From contig JBMZCX010000070.1 in the NCBI GenBank assembly GCA_049613795.1, positions 1 to 14,808 on the forward strand: 14,808 nucleotides of DNA, read 5' to 3'. Made by a program: the position numbers and the translations under genes. Below the pieces are notes generated by a model. That model was given only the letters and a program-made list of their open reading frames with translations, was not told where the DNA came from and did not search any database. How positions within the stretch are numbered: the stretch's first letter is position 1; every line of letters begins with the position of its first letter. This document shows positions 7,115-14,703 of this stretch, piece by piece. The DNA is from Thalassotalea_B sp049613795. Its GTDB lineage: Bacteria; Pseudomonadota; Gammaproteobacteria; Enterobacterales; Alteromonadaceae.

Positions 7115-7131
7115 TTGTACTGATAGTACAA
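7115..7131. promoter_or_regulatory. Perfect 17-bp palindrome, candidate operator
   Basis: TTGTACT-GAT-AGTACAA is a perfect 7-3-7 inverted repeat, 26 bases upstream of the siroheme synthase start and 142 bases upstream of prmA, in the divergent region 7090-7272. The size and symmetry suit a dimeric repressor. I do not recognise the regulator. Confidence 0.5.
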
Positions 7132-7272
7132 TAATAGGTTGATGATCGCTTGCTAAGTGATAAATTTCAATTAATTTTTAAATGTTAAAGGGAAGGTGTA
7201 CCGAGAAAAACGCAATAATGGTAAACTTACGCCAATAAGCGATAGATAATAAACAATCACAGAGAATATTAC

Positions 7273-8154
7273 ATGCCTTGGATACAGCTAAGATTAAGTG
7301 CTGACGAAGAAACTGCCGAAAAATATAGTGACTGGCTAATGGCCTGTGGTTCACAAGCCGTTACTTTTATTGATGCGAAAGATACGCCTATATATGAACC
7401 TTTGCCGGGTGACGAAGTTATTTATTGGCATAATACTGTTGTGATGGGGTTGTACGACGCTAGTCACGACATGGACAAAGTCATTACGTATTTACAATCT
7501 ATCCACCCTGATAAAAAAGCCATGCGCTATAAGCTAGAGCAGCTAGAAGATAAAGACTGGGAACGCGAGTGGATGGATAACTTTCATCCAATGAAATTTG
7601 GCGAGCGCTTATGGATATGTCCTAGTTGGCGTGAAGTACCTGAGCCTGAAGCGGTAAATGTAATGTTAGATCCTGGCTTAGCATTTGGTACAGGCACGCA
7701 TCCAACAACCGCGTTATGTTTGACTTGGCTCGATGGACTTGATTTAAAAGGTAAAACTGTCGTCGATTTTGGCTGTGGCTCGGGTATTCTTTCATTAGCC
7801 GCGCTAAAATTGGGCGCAGAAAAAGTAATTGGTATAGATATTGACCCGCAAGCGTTACAAGCCAGTAAAGCGAATGCTGAACGTAATGGGGTTGAAGATC
7901 GTCTTGCTTTATACCTTCCTGCTGACCAACCTGAAATAAAAGCAGATGTTGTCGTGGCAAATATATTAGCAGGGCCACTACGAGAACTTGCCCCTGTTAT
8001 CATTCAATTTGTTGGTGAAAAGGGGCAATTAGCCTTGTCTGGTGTATTAGAAGATCAAGCGCAAACATTGCAAACATTATATGGACAATGGTGCAACATG
8101 GATGATATTGCTGTTCAAGAAGAGTGGGTACGCTTATCAGGCCGACGGAAGTAA
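7273..8154 (+). CDS. prmA: Ribosomal protein L11 methyltransferase
   Basis: PrmA trimethylates ribosomal protein L11 using S-adenosylmethionine. The 293-residue product has the family's normal length and two-domain plan: an N-terminal substrate-binding domain (MPWIQLRLSADEETAE...) and a C-terminal Rossmann methyltransferase domain. Signature elements are LDPGLAFGTGTHPTT (132-146), the cofactor loop DFGCGSG (165-171), the acidic strand end GIDIDPQA (187-194) and VANILAGPL (228-236). The ATG follows a weak AGAG. The gene precedes dusB-fis, a common order in this group, but a 192-base gap with a hairpin and promoter-like sequence separates them, so prmA is probably transcribed separately. It is divergent from the siroheme synthase gene. 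Confidence 0.96.
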   Translation: MPWIQLRLSADEETAEKYSDWLMACGSQAVTFIDAKDTPIYEPLPGDEVIYWHNTVVMGLYDASHDMDKVITYLQSIHPDKKAMRYKLEQLEDKDWEREWMDNFHPMKFGERLWICPSWREVPEPEAVNVMLDPGLAFGTGTHPTTALCLTWLDGLDLKGKTVVDFGCGSGILSLAALKLGAEKVIGIDIDPQALQASKANAERNGVEDRLALYLPADQPEIKADVVVANILAGPLRELAPVIIQFVGEKGQLALSGVLEDQAQTLQTLYGQWCNMDDIAVQEEWVRLSGRRK

Positions 8155-8175
8155 CCCCTTTTGTTAATAATATTT

Positions 8176-8212
8176 GTGCAGATTTTAATACTTGTTTGGT
8201 CAAAATCTGCAC
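8176..8212 (+). other. 11-bp perfect hairpin between prmA and dusB
   Basis: GTGCAGATTTT (8176-8186) pairs with AAAATCTGCAC (8202-8212) over a 15-base loop, 21 bases after the prmA stop. No T-tract follows on either strand, so it is not a classical intrinsic terminator. It may protect the prmA mRNA 3' end or be a protein-binding site. Confidence 0.5.
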
Positions 8213-8266
8213 GCATCAATAGTTTGCAAAATGTCAATATCAAAATAGCGAAAAAAAACTGCTTTT

Positions 8267-8316
8267 GTTCAATTTATATTCTTTTCAATTTAAAAAAAAA
8301 CGCGTAAACTTAGCGC
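8267..8316 (+). promoter_or_regulatory. Probable dusB-fis promoter with Fis autoregulatory site
   Basis: GTTCAATTTATATTC (8267-8281) closely fits the 15-base Fis-binding pattern G-TYAA-WWW-TR-C. Downstream lie a poor -35 candidate TTCAAT (8284-8289), a -10 candidate TAAACT (8305-8310) and a GC-rich discriminator AGCGCCC (8312-8318), followed by the dusB start at 8347. A GC discriminator and Fis autorepression are known for the E. coli dusB-fis promoter. The promoter spacing (15) is short, so the exact elements are uncertain. Confidence 0.45.
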
Positions 8317-8346
8317 CCTTTTGACAGGTAGCTCAAAAAACCAACA

Positions 8347-9312
8347 ATGAAAATAGGTTCATATTCATTAGCCAGTAAGGCTATGTTGGCACCAATGGCC
8401 GGTATTACAGATCAACCTTTTCGAGAACTTTGTTGTCGAATGGGTGCTGCATTAGCCGTGTCTGAAATGGTGCTAGCTAATCCTAAGGTATGGAATACTG
8501 AAAAGTCATTGCATCGAACACGTCATAGCGATTTAGCTGGGATACGTTCGGTACAAATTGCGGGGTCAGATCCGCAAGAGCTTGCTTATGCAGCGCAAGT
8601 TAATGTTAATGATGGTGCACAAATCATTGATATTAATATGGGTTGCCCTGCAAAAAAGGTAAATAAGAAACTAGCAGGTTCAGCGCTTTTAAAAGAGCCT
8701 ATGTTAGTGGAACAGATTGTGAAATCTGTAGTGGATGCTGTATCAGTGCCTGTTACTTTAAAAATAAGGACAGGTTGGTGTGAAAATACCCGCAATGGTA
8801 TAGAAATCGCAAAAATTGCTGAACACAATGGCATTCAATCATTAGTAGTGCATGGCCGTACACGTAACGACTTCTATAAAGGCGACGCGGAATACGACAC
8901 CATTAAAGCGATAAAGCAGGCAGTTAAAATTCCTGTGGTTGCAAATGGCGATATTACTAGCCCTGAAAAAGCATCACACGTGCTTGATTACACAGGGGTT
9001 GACGCCATTATGATTGGCCGTGGCGCTCAAGGGCAGCCATGGATTTTTCGAGAAATTAATCATTTCTTGGATACAGGGCAGCATATGTTGCCACCTTCTC
9101 TGGAAGAGAAGCGTTCAATAATAATTGAACATGTAAAGGGATTACATACATTTTATGGTGACTTTATGGGCTTAAGATTTGCCCGTAAGCACGTATCTTG
9201 GTACATGCAACTGCTTGAACCAGATAAAAAGTTTCGTTCTATTTTTAATGCGTTAGAGTCTACTCAAGACCAGCTCAGCGCATTAACTAGGTATTTTGAT
9301 AATTTAACTTAA
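8347..9312 (+). CDS. dusB: tRNA-dihydrouridine synthase B
   Basis: DusB is an FMN-dependent enzyme that reduces specific uridines in the tRNA D-loop. The 321-residue product has the expected length. It starts with the flavin-binding APMAGITDQPFR (15-26), carries NMGCPAKKV with catalytic Cys100, HGRTR (169-173), VANGDI (198-203) and GRGAQG (224-229) for phosphate binding, and ends in a helical tRNA-binding domain. fis follows 18 bases after its stop, forming the dusB-fis operon typical of gammaproteobacteria. A GC-discriminator promoter and a Fis-like site lie upstream. Nothing is missing or altered. Confidence 0.97.
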   Translation: MKIGSYSLASKAMLAPMAGITDQPFRELCCRMGAALAVSEMVLANPKVWNTEKSLHRTRHSDLAGIRSVQIAGSDPQELAYAAQVNVNDGAQIIDINMGCPAKKVNKKLAGSALLKEPMLVEQIVKSVVDAVSVPVTLKIRTGWCENTRNGIEIAKIAEHNGIQSLVVHGRTRNDFYKGDAEYDTIKAIKQAVKIPVVANGDITSPEKASHVLDYTGVDAIMIGRGAQGQPWIFREINHFLDTGQHMLPPSLEEKRSIIIEHVKGLHTFYGDFMGLRFARKHVSWYMQLLEPDKKFRSIFNALESTQDQLSALTRYFDNLT

Positions 9313-9330
9313 AGAAAGAGTCTGAACTAT

Positions 9331-9618
9331 ATGTTTGAACAAAATATTTCATCTCCATTTGTTACTGGTAATTTGCAAGCTCAAACTGAGTCTTCACCAT
9401 TACGTACTCAAGCAAAAATTGCTATTAGCAACTACTTATCACAATTAAACGGTAATGATGTAGATGATATGTACGACCTTGTACTTTCTGAAATTGAAGC
9501 GCCAATGCTTGAAGAAGTCATGAAGTATACACGCGGTAACCAAACGCGCGCAGCTAATTTACTTGGCATTAACCGTGGTACTTTACGTAAGAAGTTAAAG
9601 AAATACGGTATGAACTAA
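9331..9618 (+). CDS. fis: Nucleoid-associated DNA-binding protein Fis
   Basis: Fis bends DNA and activates rRNA promoters, and it also acts in recombination and global regulation. The product is 95 residues, slightly shorter than the 98 of E. coli because of a shorter N-terminal arm. The C-terminal helix-turn-helix, YTRGNQTRAANLLGINRGT followed by LRKKLKKYGMN, is almost identical to the E. coli protein. The dimerisation core LNGNDVDDMYDLVLSEIE is also conserved. The gene is the second in the dusB-fis operon and is followed by a strong terminator. A Fis-like site precedes the operon, and a consensus Fis site lies at the right end of the window before a predicted rRNA promoter. Confidence 0.98.
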   Translation: MFEQNISSPFVTGNLQAQTESSPLRTQAKIAISNYLSQLNGNDVDDMYDLVLSEIEAPMLEEVMKYTRGNQTRAANLLGINRGTLRKKLKKYGMN

Positions 9619-9644
9619 AATTTAGCAGGTACATGCCTGCGATG

Positions 9645-9668
9645 AAAAAGCACCCTAGGGTGCTTTTT
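9645..9668 (+). terminator. Rho-independent terminator after fis
   Basis: AAAAAGCACCC (9645-9655) pairs with GGGTGCTTTTT (9658-9668), followed by one more T. Because the A-tract and T-tract are symmetric it may work in both directions. A smaller hairpin, GCAGG (9625-9629) with CCTGC (9636-9640), precedes it. Confidence 0.92.
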
Positions 9669-9800
9669 TACGTATTAAGGCTGCAAACTGTTACTTAGGT
9701 TAAAAGTTTTCACATAACATTATATTTTACGGATGTTAGTCGCCACGGATAAGTGTCAAAGGCCAGACAACACGAACTAATTTAAAGGTAATCAAACGCA

Positions 9801-11402
9801 ATGGATACCCCTCGCCCAATCAAACGTGCACTATTAAGTGTTTCTGATAAAACCGGTATAGTCGACTTCGCCCGCAGCCTTGCACAAAAAGGTGTAGACA
9901 TTTTATCTACAGGTGGCACAGCTAAGCTACTTGCTGACAACGGCATTAAAGTAACTGAAGTATCAGACCATACAGGTCATCCAGAAATTATGGACGGTCG
10001 TGTAAAAACACTACATCCAAAAATTCATGGCGGTATTTTAGCGCGCCGTGGAACTGACGAAGCGGTAATGCAAACACACAATATTGATGCAATTGACATG
10101 GTTGTTGTTAATTTATATCCATTTGCTAATACTGTGGCTAAAGCTGATTGCTTGCTTGCTGATGCGGTTGAAAATATCGATATCGGTGGCCCAACAATGG
10201 TGCGTGCTGCAGCGAAAAATCATAAAGACGTTACTATTATTGTTAACGCGTCTGATTATTCTCGCGTTATAACTGAAATGGATGCTAACGAAGATTCATT
10301 AAGCTATGGTACGCGCTTTGATTTAGCGATTGCTGCTTATGAACATACTGCAGCGTACGATGGCATGATCGCTAATTACTTTGGTCAAATGTTACCTGCT
10401 CACGGTGGTGAAACGTCTGCGCCAAATTTTGAAGAAAAAAATAAATTCCCTCGTACCTTTAATAGCCAGTTTATTAAAACTCAAGACTTACGCTATGGTG
10501 AAAACTCGCATCAAGACGCAGCATTTTACGTAGAAGCTAACCCAGAAGAAGCGTCAGTTTCTACGGCTAAGCAAGTACAAGGTAAAGCATTATCATACAA
10601 CAACATTGCAGATACTGATGCAGCATTAGAATGTGTTAAAGAATTTGATGAACCTGCTTGTGTAATTGTTAAGCATGCTAACCCGTGTGGTGTTGCTATT
10701 GGCGATAACATTTTGGGCGCTTACGAGTTAGCGTATAAAACAGATCCTACGTCTGCTTTTGGTGGCATTATTGCTTTTAACCGTGAATTAGACGCTGATA
10801 CAGCTGAAGCGATTGTGTCACGTCAATTTGTTGAAGTGATTATTGCACCAAGCATTTCTGACGCAGCAGCACAAATAGTAGCAGCAAAGCCTAATGTACG
10901 TTTACTTGAATGTGGACAATGGAACACGCAAACCACAGGTTTAGATTATAAACGTGTGAATGGCGGTTTATTAGTACAAGATCGTGACCAAGGCAAAGTG
11001 GCCACTAGCGACTTACAAGTAGTAACCAAGCGTCAACCAACTGAAGATGAAATGCGCGATTTACAATTTTGCTGGAAAGTAGCGAAATACGTTAAATCTA
11101 ATGCCATTGTTTATGTTAAAAATAGCATGACAATAGGCGTAGGTGCAGGGCAAATGAGTCGTGTATATTCAGCTAAAGTTGCAGGGATAAAAGCGGCAGA
11201 CGAAAACCTTGAAGTAAAAGGCTCGGTGATGGCGTCGGATGCGTTTTTCCCATTCCGCGATGGTTTAGACGCGGCAGCAGAAGCAGGGATTACTGCGGTA
11301 ATTCAACCAGGTGGTTCAATGCGTGATAACGAAGTTATTGCAGCGGCCGATGAACATGGCATTGCTATGGTCTTCACAGGAATGCGTCACTTCCGCCATT
11401 AA
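9801..11402 (+). CDS. purH: Bifunctional AICAR formyltransferase / IMP cyclohydrolase
   Basis: PurH performs the last two steps of IMP synthesis, formylating AICAR with 10-formyl-tetrahydrofolate and closing the ring. The 533-residue product has the full length. The N-terminal cyclohydrolase (MGS-like) domain shows LLSVSDKTGI (11-20), STGGT (36-40) and VKTLHPKIHGG (68-78). The transformylase domain shows RYGENSHQ (231-238), the catalytic KHANPCGVA (291-299), TDPTSAFGG (314-322) and PFRDGLDAAAEAG, and it ends FTGMRHFRH. Reading starts at the ATG in a weak ribosome-binding context (TAAAGGTAATC). The upstream 180 bases show no convincing PurR box. purD lies downstream but is separated from it by another gene, unlike the contiguous purHD of E. 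coli. Confidence 0.98.
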   Translation: MDTPRPIKRALLSVSDKTGIVDFARSLAQKGVDILSTGGTAKLLADNGIKVTEVSDHTGHPEIMDGRVKTLHPKIHGGILARRGTDEAVMQTHNIDAIDMVVVNLYPFANTVAKADCLLADAVENIDIGGPTMVRAAAKNHKDVTIIVNASDYSRVITEMDANEDSLSYGTRFDLAIAAYEHTAAYDGMIANYFGQMLPAHGGETSAPNFEEKNKFPRTFNSQFIKTQDLRYGENSHQDAAFYVEANPEEASVSTAKQVQGKALSYNNIADTDAALECVKEFDEPACVIVKHANPCGVAIGDNILGAYELAYKTDPTSAFGGIIAFNRELDADTAEAIVSRQFVEVIIAPSISDAAAQIVAAKPNVRLLECGQWNTQTTGLDYKRVNGGLLVQDRDQGKVATSDLQVVTKRQPTEDEMRDLQFCWKVAKYVKSNAIVYVKNSMTIGVGAGQMSRVYSAKVAGIKAADENLEVKGSVMASDAFFPFRDGLDAAAEAGITAVIQPGGSMRDNEVIAAADEHGIAMVFTGMRHFRH

Positions 11403-11409
11403 TCATTAA

Positions 11410-11444
11410 AAAAGCAGTTAACTTATAATAGTTAGCTGCTTTTT
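11410..11444 (+). terminator. Rho-independent terminator after purH
   Basis: AAAAGCAGTTAAC (11410-11422) pairs with GTTAGCTGCTTTT (11431-11443) with a single G-T wobble and an 8-base loop, ending in a T run. It starts 8 bases after the purH stop. Confidence 0.88.
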
Positions 11445-11458
11445 CGATAAGTGGCTTT

Positions 11459-11533
11459 ATTTTATCGTTTAATGAATGCTTTTCTCTTTAGAGATGTTCC
11501 TATAATATTCTTTAATACCCTAAACGATAAAAT
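11459..11533. repeat. 13-bp perfect inverted repeat flanking the methyltransferase promoter
   Basis: ATTTTATCGTTTA (11459-11471) and TAAACGATAAAAT (11521-11533) are perfect inverse copies with a 49-base spacer. The spacer includes a consensus -10 element, TATAAT (11501-11506), with only a poor -35 partner. The right arm sits 9 bases before the ATG at 11543. Paired regulator sites, or a hairpin in read-through RNA, are both possible. Confidence 0.55.
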
Positions 11534-11542
11534 GGAAAATAC

Positions 11543-12352
11543 ATGAACTCAATAAAAAAAATTATTAGCACAAGCGTATTAACAACAGCAATATTACTTA
11601 GCGGCTCAGTAATTGCTAATGATACCTCAGCATTAGATAATGCCATTACGGGTGAACACCGTAGTGCAGCCAACAAAGCAAGAGATCAATACCGTCATCC
11701 TAAAGAAACTTTAGCGTTTTTTGGTTTTTCATCTGATATGACAGTAGTTGAACTAACGCCTGGCGGTGGCTGGTATACTGAAATATTGGCGCCTGCGTTA
11801 AAAGGTACAGGCAAGTTATACGGTGCACACTACCCCGACACAAATGAAGACAACTACTATAGCCGTTCACGTAAAGGTTTAGAAAAAATGCTCGCTAAAA
11901 AAGCTATTTTTAGCGAGGTAGCATTAACTAACTTTATCCCGAAAAAAGAAAGTGAATTAGCGCCAAAAGGTACGGCTGACTTAGTATTAACTTTCCGTAA
12001 CCTACATAACTGGGGTGAAGAAGGTATGCAGCAAGTGTTTAAAGATGCGCATGCTGCGTTAAAAACAGGTGGCGTGTTAGGTGTAGTTGAACACAGAATG
12101 CCAGCTGACCAAAACTGGAAAGAAAACATGAATAGCGGCTATGTGCCACAAGCGCTCGTAGTTGAATATGCAAAAGCGGCAGGCTTTACGTTAGCTGCAA
12201 GTAGCGAAATTAATGCTAACGCGAAAGACGATGCTAAGCACCCTAAAGGTGTTTGGACATTACCACCGCGCTTGGCATTAAAAGATCAAGATAAAGCAAA
12301 GTATCTAGCGATTGGCGAAAGTGATCGTATGACGCTGAAATTTGTAAAATAA
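11543..12352 (+). CDS. Exported predicted class I SAM-dependent methyltransferase (COG4798-like)
   Basis: The 269-residue protein has a clear signal peptide (basic NSIKK, hydrophobic core, VIA cleavage site near residue 25). A Rossmann-type methyltransferase fold follows: VVELTPGGGWYTE (68-80) is the cofactor-binding motif I, with GAHYPD at the next strand, ADLVLTFRNLHNW around the motif IV region, and ALKTGGVLGVVEHR as the post-motif strand. The pattern resembles a family of predicted methyltransferases that often carry signal peptides. The substrate is unknown, and since S-adenosylmethionine is normally cytoplasmic, activity in the periplasm is puzzling. It sits between purH and purD, with terminators on both sides and a TATAAT box upstream, so it is probably an independent unit. 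No purine role should be inferred from position. Confidence 0.82.
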   Translation: MNSIKKIISTSVLTTAILLSGSVIANDTSALDNAITGEHRSAANKARDQYRHPKETLAFFGFSSDMTVVELTPGGGWYTEILAPALKGTGKLYGAHYPDTNEDNYYSRSRKGLEKMLAKKAIFSEVALTNFIPKKESELAPKGTADLVLTFRNLHNWGEEGMQQVFKDAHAALKTGGVLGVVEHRMPADQNWKENMNSGYVPQALVVEYAKAAGFTLAASSEINANAKDDAKHPKGVWTLPPRLALKDQDKAKYLAIGESDRMTLKFVK

Positions 12353-12359
12353 TACTTAA

Positions 12360-12388
12360 GCCCGCTATATATTCTGTAGCGGGCCTTT
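12360..12388 (+). terminator. Hairpin terminator after the methyltransferase gene
   Basis: GCCCGCTA (12360-12367) pairs with TAGCGGGC (12377-12384) around a 9-base loop, followed by only CTTT. The GC-rich stem is strong but the short T run suggests partial termination, so some transcripts may continue into purD, whose ATG lies 23 bases further on. Confidence 0.7.
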
Positions 12389-12410
12389 AAAACTCTTAGG
12401 AAGTTAGTAA

Positions 12411-13694
12411 ATGAATGTTTTAGTTATTGGTAGTGGTGGCCGTGAACACGCACTGGCGTGGAAAGCAGCGCAATCAAATAATGTGTCAAAAGTATTTGTT
12501 GCCCCAGGTAATGCAGGCACTTTAACTGAGCCAAAATTAGAAAATGTGGCGATTGCTGTTGGCGATACGCCTGCGTTAGTTGCATTCGCAAAAAGCAATA
12601 ATGTTGGATTAACCATTGTTGGCCCAGAGCAGCCTTTAGTTGATGGTGTTGTTGATGCGTTTCAAGCGGAAGGTTTGATGATATTTGGCCCTAGCGCTAA
12701 AGCTGCCCAACTTGAAGGATCAAAAGCATTTACGAAAGACTTCCTTGCACGTAATAATATCCCTACGGGTTGGTATCAAAATTTTACCGAAATAGAACCT
12801 GCCTTAGCTTATGTTCGTGAAAAAGGTGCCCCAATTGTTGTTAAAGCTGATGGTTTAGCTGCAGGAAAGGGCGTAATTGTTGCGATGACATTACCTGAAG
12901 CAGAAGATGCAATTAAAGATATGCTAGCAGGTAACGCCTTTGGCGATGCAGGCCATCGGGTGGTTATTGAAGAATTTTTAGACGGTGAAGAAGCAAGCTT
13001 CATTGTAATGGTTGACGGTAAAAACGTACTACCATTTGCAACCAGCCAAGATCATAAACGCGCTTATAATGGTGATAAAGGACCAAACACTGGTGGCATG
13101 GGGGCTTATTCTCCAGCGCCGGTAGTTACACCAGAAATTCATGATCGCATTATGAATGAAGTTATTTACCCAACAGTAAATGGCATGGCAAAAGAAGATG
13201 CACCTTATACTGGCTTTTTATACGCAGGTTTAATGATTGCAGCAGACGGCACACCAAAAGTAATTGAGTATAACTGTCGTTTTGGCGATCCTGAAACACA
13301 ACCTATCATGATGCGCTTACAATCTGATATTGTTGAACTTTGCCAATTAGCGTGTGAAGAAAAACTCGATCAAGCCAATATTCAATTTGATCCTCGTGCT
13401 GCAGTTGGCGTTGTATTAGCCGCAGGCGGTTACCCTGGAAGTTACGGTAAAGGTGAAGTGATTAGTGGCTTAGCAACTAACCAACTCGATGATCGTAAAA
13501 CCTTCCATGCAGGAACGGCAGACAAAAATGGAGCAGTCGTTACTGCTGGTGGCAGAGTGTTATGTGCAACAGCATTAGGAAACAGCGTAACAGAAGCACA
13601 AAAAGCAGCCTACGAGTTATTAAGTCAAATTACGTGGACAGGTGTTGAGTTTCGTACAGACATTGCTTATCGCGCAATTGCTCGAGAGCAATAA
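12411..13694 (+). CDS. purD: Phosphoribosylamine-glycine ligase (GAR synthetase)
   Basis: PurD couples glycine to phosphoribosylamine with ATP in the second step of purine synthesis. The 427-residue product has the usual length and ATP-grasp layout: N-terminal VLVIGSGGREHAL (3-15), the nucleotide loop VVKADGLAAGKGV (143-155), GPNTGGMGAYSP (224-235) and metal-binding EYNCRFGDPE (286-295), followed by the C-terminal domain ending in RTDIAYRAIAREQ. An AGGAAG ribosome binding site lies 7 bases before the ATG. No separate promoter is evident in the short upstream gap, so it may depend on read-through past the preceding weak hairpin. A long perfect hairpin terminates it. Confidence 0.98.
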   Translation: MNVLVIGSGGREHALAWKAAQSNNVSKVFVAPGNAGTLTEPKLENVAIAVGDTPALVAFAKSNNVGLTIVGPEQPLVDGVVDAFQAEGLMIFGPSAKAAQLEGSKAFTKDFLARNNIPTGWYQNFTEIEPALAYVREKGAPIVVKADGLAAGKGVIVAMTLPEAEDAIKDMLAGNAFGDAGHRVVIEEFLDGEEASFIVMVDGKNVLPFATSQDHKRAYNGDKGPNTGGMGAYSPAPVVTPEIHDRIMNEVIYPTVNGMAKEDAPYTGFLYAGLMIAADGTPKVIEYNCRFGDPETQPIMMRLQSDIVELCQLACEEKLDQANIQFDPRAAVGVVLAAGGYPGSYGKGEVISGLATNQLDDRKTFHAGTADKNGAVVTAGGRVLCATALGNSVTEAQKAAYELLSQITWTGVEFRTDIAYRAIAREQ

Positions 13695-13729
13695 ATATAC
13701 TCGTTTTGTTACAACGCGATAAAGCAAAC

Positions 13730-13765
13730 AAAAAGGCTTAACAATAATAATTGTTAAGCCTTTTT
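13730..13765. terminator. Bidirectional terminator after purD
   Basis: AAAAAGGCTTAACAAT (13730-13745) pairs perfectly with ATTGTTAAGCCTTTTT (13750-13765), a 16-bp stem with a 4-base loop. The A and T ends make it suitable for both purD (+) and the convergent gene ending at 13789 (-). Confidence 0.92.
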
Positions 13766-13788
13766 AATTAACACAATGGATAACTGAA

Positions 13789-14526
13789 CTATTCTTTAAC
13801 TAGAAGTGCCTTGTTTGCTCCACCAGCGATAGCCGCTTCCATTGCTGTACCTTCTTGTAATCCCGCACTGACTGCTGAGGCTACAATTCTTCTTGCTTCA
13901 ATATCAGCACTATTGCTTACCGCCATTTCGACAACAGCTTCTCCTTTGGTTGGGAATAATGCGATAGCGTCATTAACAAAAGAAGAAACCTGCTGAGGTA
14001 AAGCTTTAATAGCACCAGAAAGAATCTCTAATGCTTTATCTGGAAAAGAGCTTAATGAGTTTTGTACAACTGAATCTGATATTACAGGCTCTGTATTGAT
14101 CGCTATGCTGACGATTTCTTCGGTAAACTCGGGACTATTAAGCATAACTACATTAACAATTTCTTGTGCATAAGCCGGTTCAGTTTCAATTGCTAAAGCA
14201 ACTAACTCAACAGGATCGGCAACATTTTCTTTAAGAAACACTTTAATTACTTCACAGGTAAGTACGGGTTCAGCTTTTAGTGCTCCTGTTAATATTTCTT
14301 TATATCGGTTTGGGTAAAGTGCTAACGACGCGTGAATAACAGCATCTACTTGCTCAGGGTATCGCGCTAAAATAGCGCTTACACTATTTACCAAGGAAAT
14401 TTGTTGATTTACTTGCTGACTTAATAATTGAGAAATTAACTTATCCTGTCTGTATTCCACGCTACCTTGCGCATAACCACAAATACTTGTGCCAATAAGT
14501 AGCAACAAAACAATTAATTTATTCAT
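13789..14526 (-). CDS. Secreted protein of tandem 15-residue helical repeats, unknown function
   Basis: From the ATG at 14526 the product is 245 residues. An earlier in-frame GTG at 14586 lacks a good ribosome binding site, while GAGA lies 9 bases before this ATG, which opens a standard signal peptide (MNKLIVLLLLIGTSICGYA). Mature residues about 47-211 are eleven consecutive 15-residue units of the form x-I/V-V/L-x-x-A-I/L-x-x-x-P-x-x-x-x, such as ELVALAIETEPAYAQ and EIVSIAINTEPVISD. Nine of the eleven have proline at exactly position 11. This suggests a right- or left-handed helical solenoid or a rod. No lipobox, membrane anchor or catalytic motif is visible. I do not recognise the family. 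The gene is convergent with purD and divergent from the predicted rRNA promoter. Confidence 0.75.
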   Translation of the reverse strand: MNKLIVLLLLIGTSICGYAQGSVEYRQDKLISQLLSQQVNQQISLVNSVSAILARYPEQVDAVIHASLALYPNRYKEILTGALKAEPVLTCEVIKVFLKENVADPVELVALAIETEPAYAQEIVNVVMLNSPEFTEEIVSIAINTEPVISDSVVQNSLSSFPDKALEILSGAIKALPQQVSSFVNDAIALFPTKGEAVVEMAVSNSADIEARRIVASAVSAGLQEGTAMEAAIAGGANKALLVKE

Positions 14527-14686
14527 TATCATTGTTCTCACATCTATTATTGATGTTGCTATTATTATTAAAGGTAGAAAATCCACCTCAAATTAATATA
14601 GAACATATTCAAAACTAAATCTCCTGTACTTTTATACAGAGGATCGGCGGAGGATCCTATCTGTTAGGTCAATAAACTCGCGCTTA

Positions 14687-14701
14687 GTTCAATATATGAG
14701 C
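14687..14701 (+). promoter_or_regulatory. Fis-binding site of the rRNA promoter
   Basis: GTTCAATATATGAGC fits the degenerate 15-base Fis pattern at essentially every constrained position. Its centre (14694) lies about 70 bases before the predicted transcription start, the same spacing as Fis site I of E. coli rrnB P1 (about -71). Confidence 0.7.
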
Positions 14702-14703
14702 GA

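Noticed and set aside
7584..8003. Two overlapping open frames antisense to prmA.
   Set aside because: prmA explains the region fully; the antisense peptides look like reverse-strand shadows of a conserved gene.
9700..9800. Possible PurR operator before purH (AAACGCAATGG near the start).
   Set aside because: Only part of the ACGCAAACGTTT-type consensus is present and no symmetric half follows.
14527..14586. GTG start at 14586 extending the 15-residue-repeat protein by 20 residues.
   Set aside because: It would place the signal peptide inside the protein and lacks a good ribosome binding site; the ATG at 14526 has GAGA at 9 bases.
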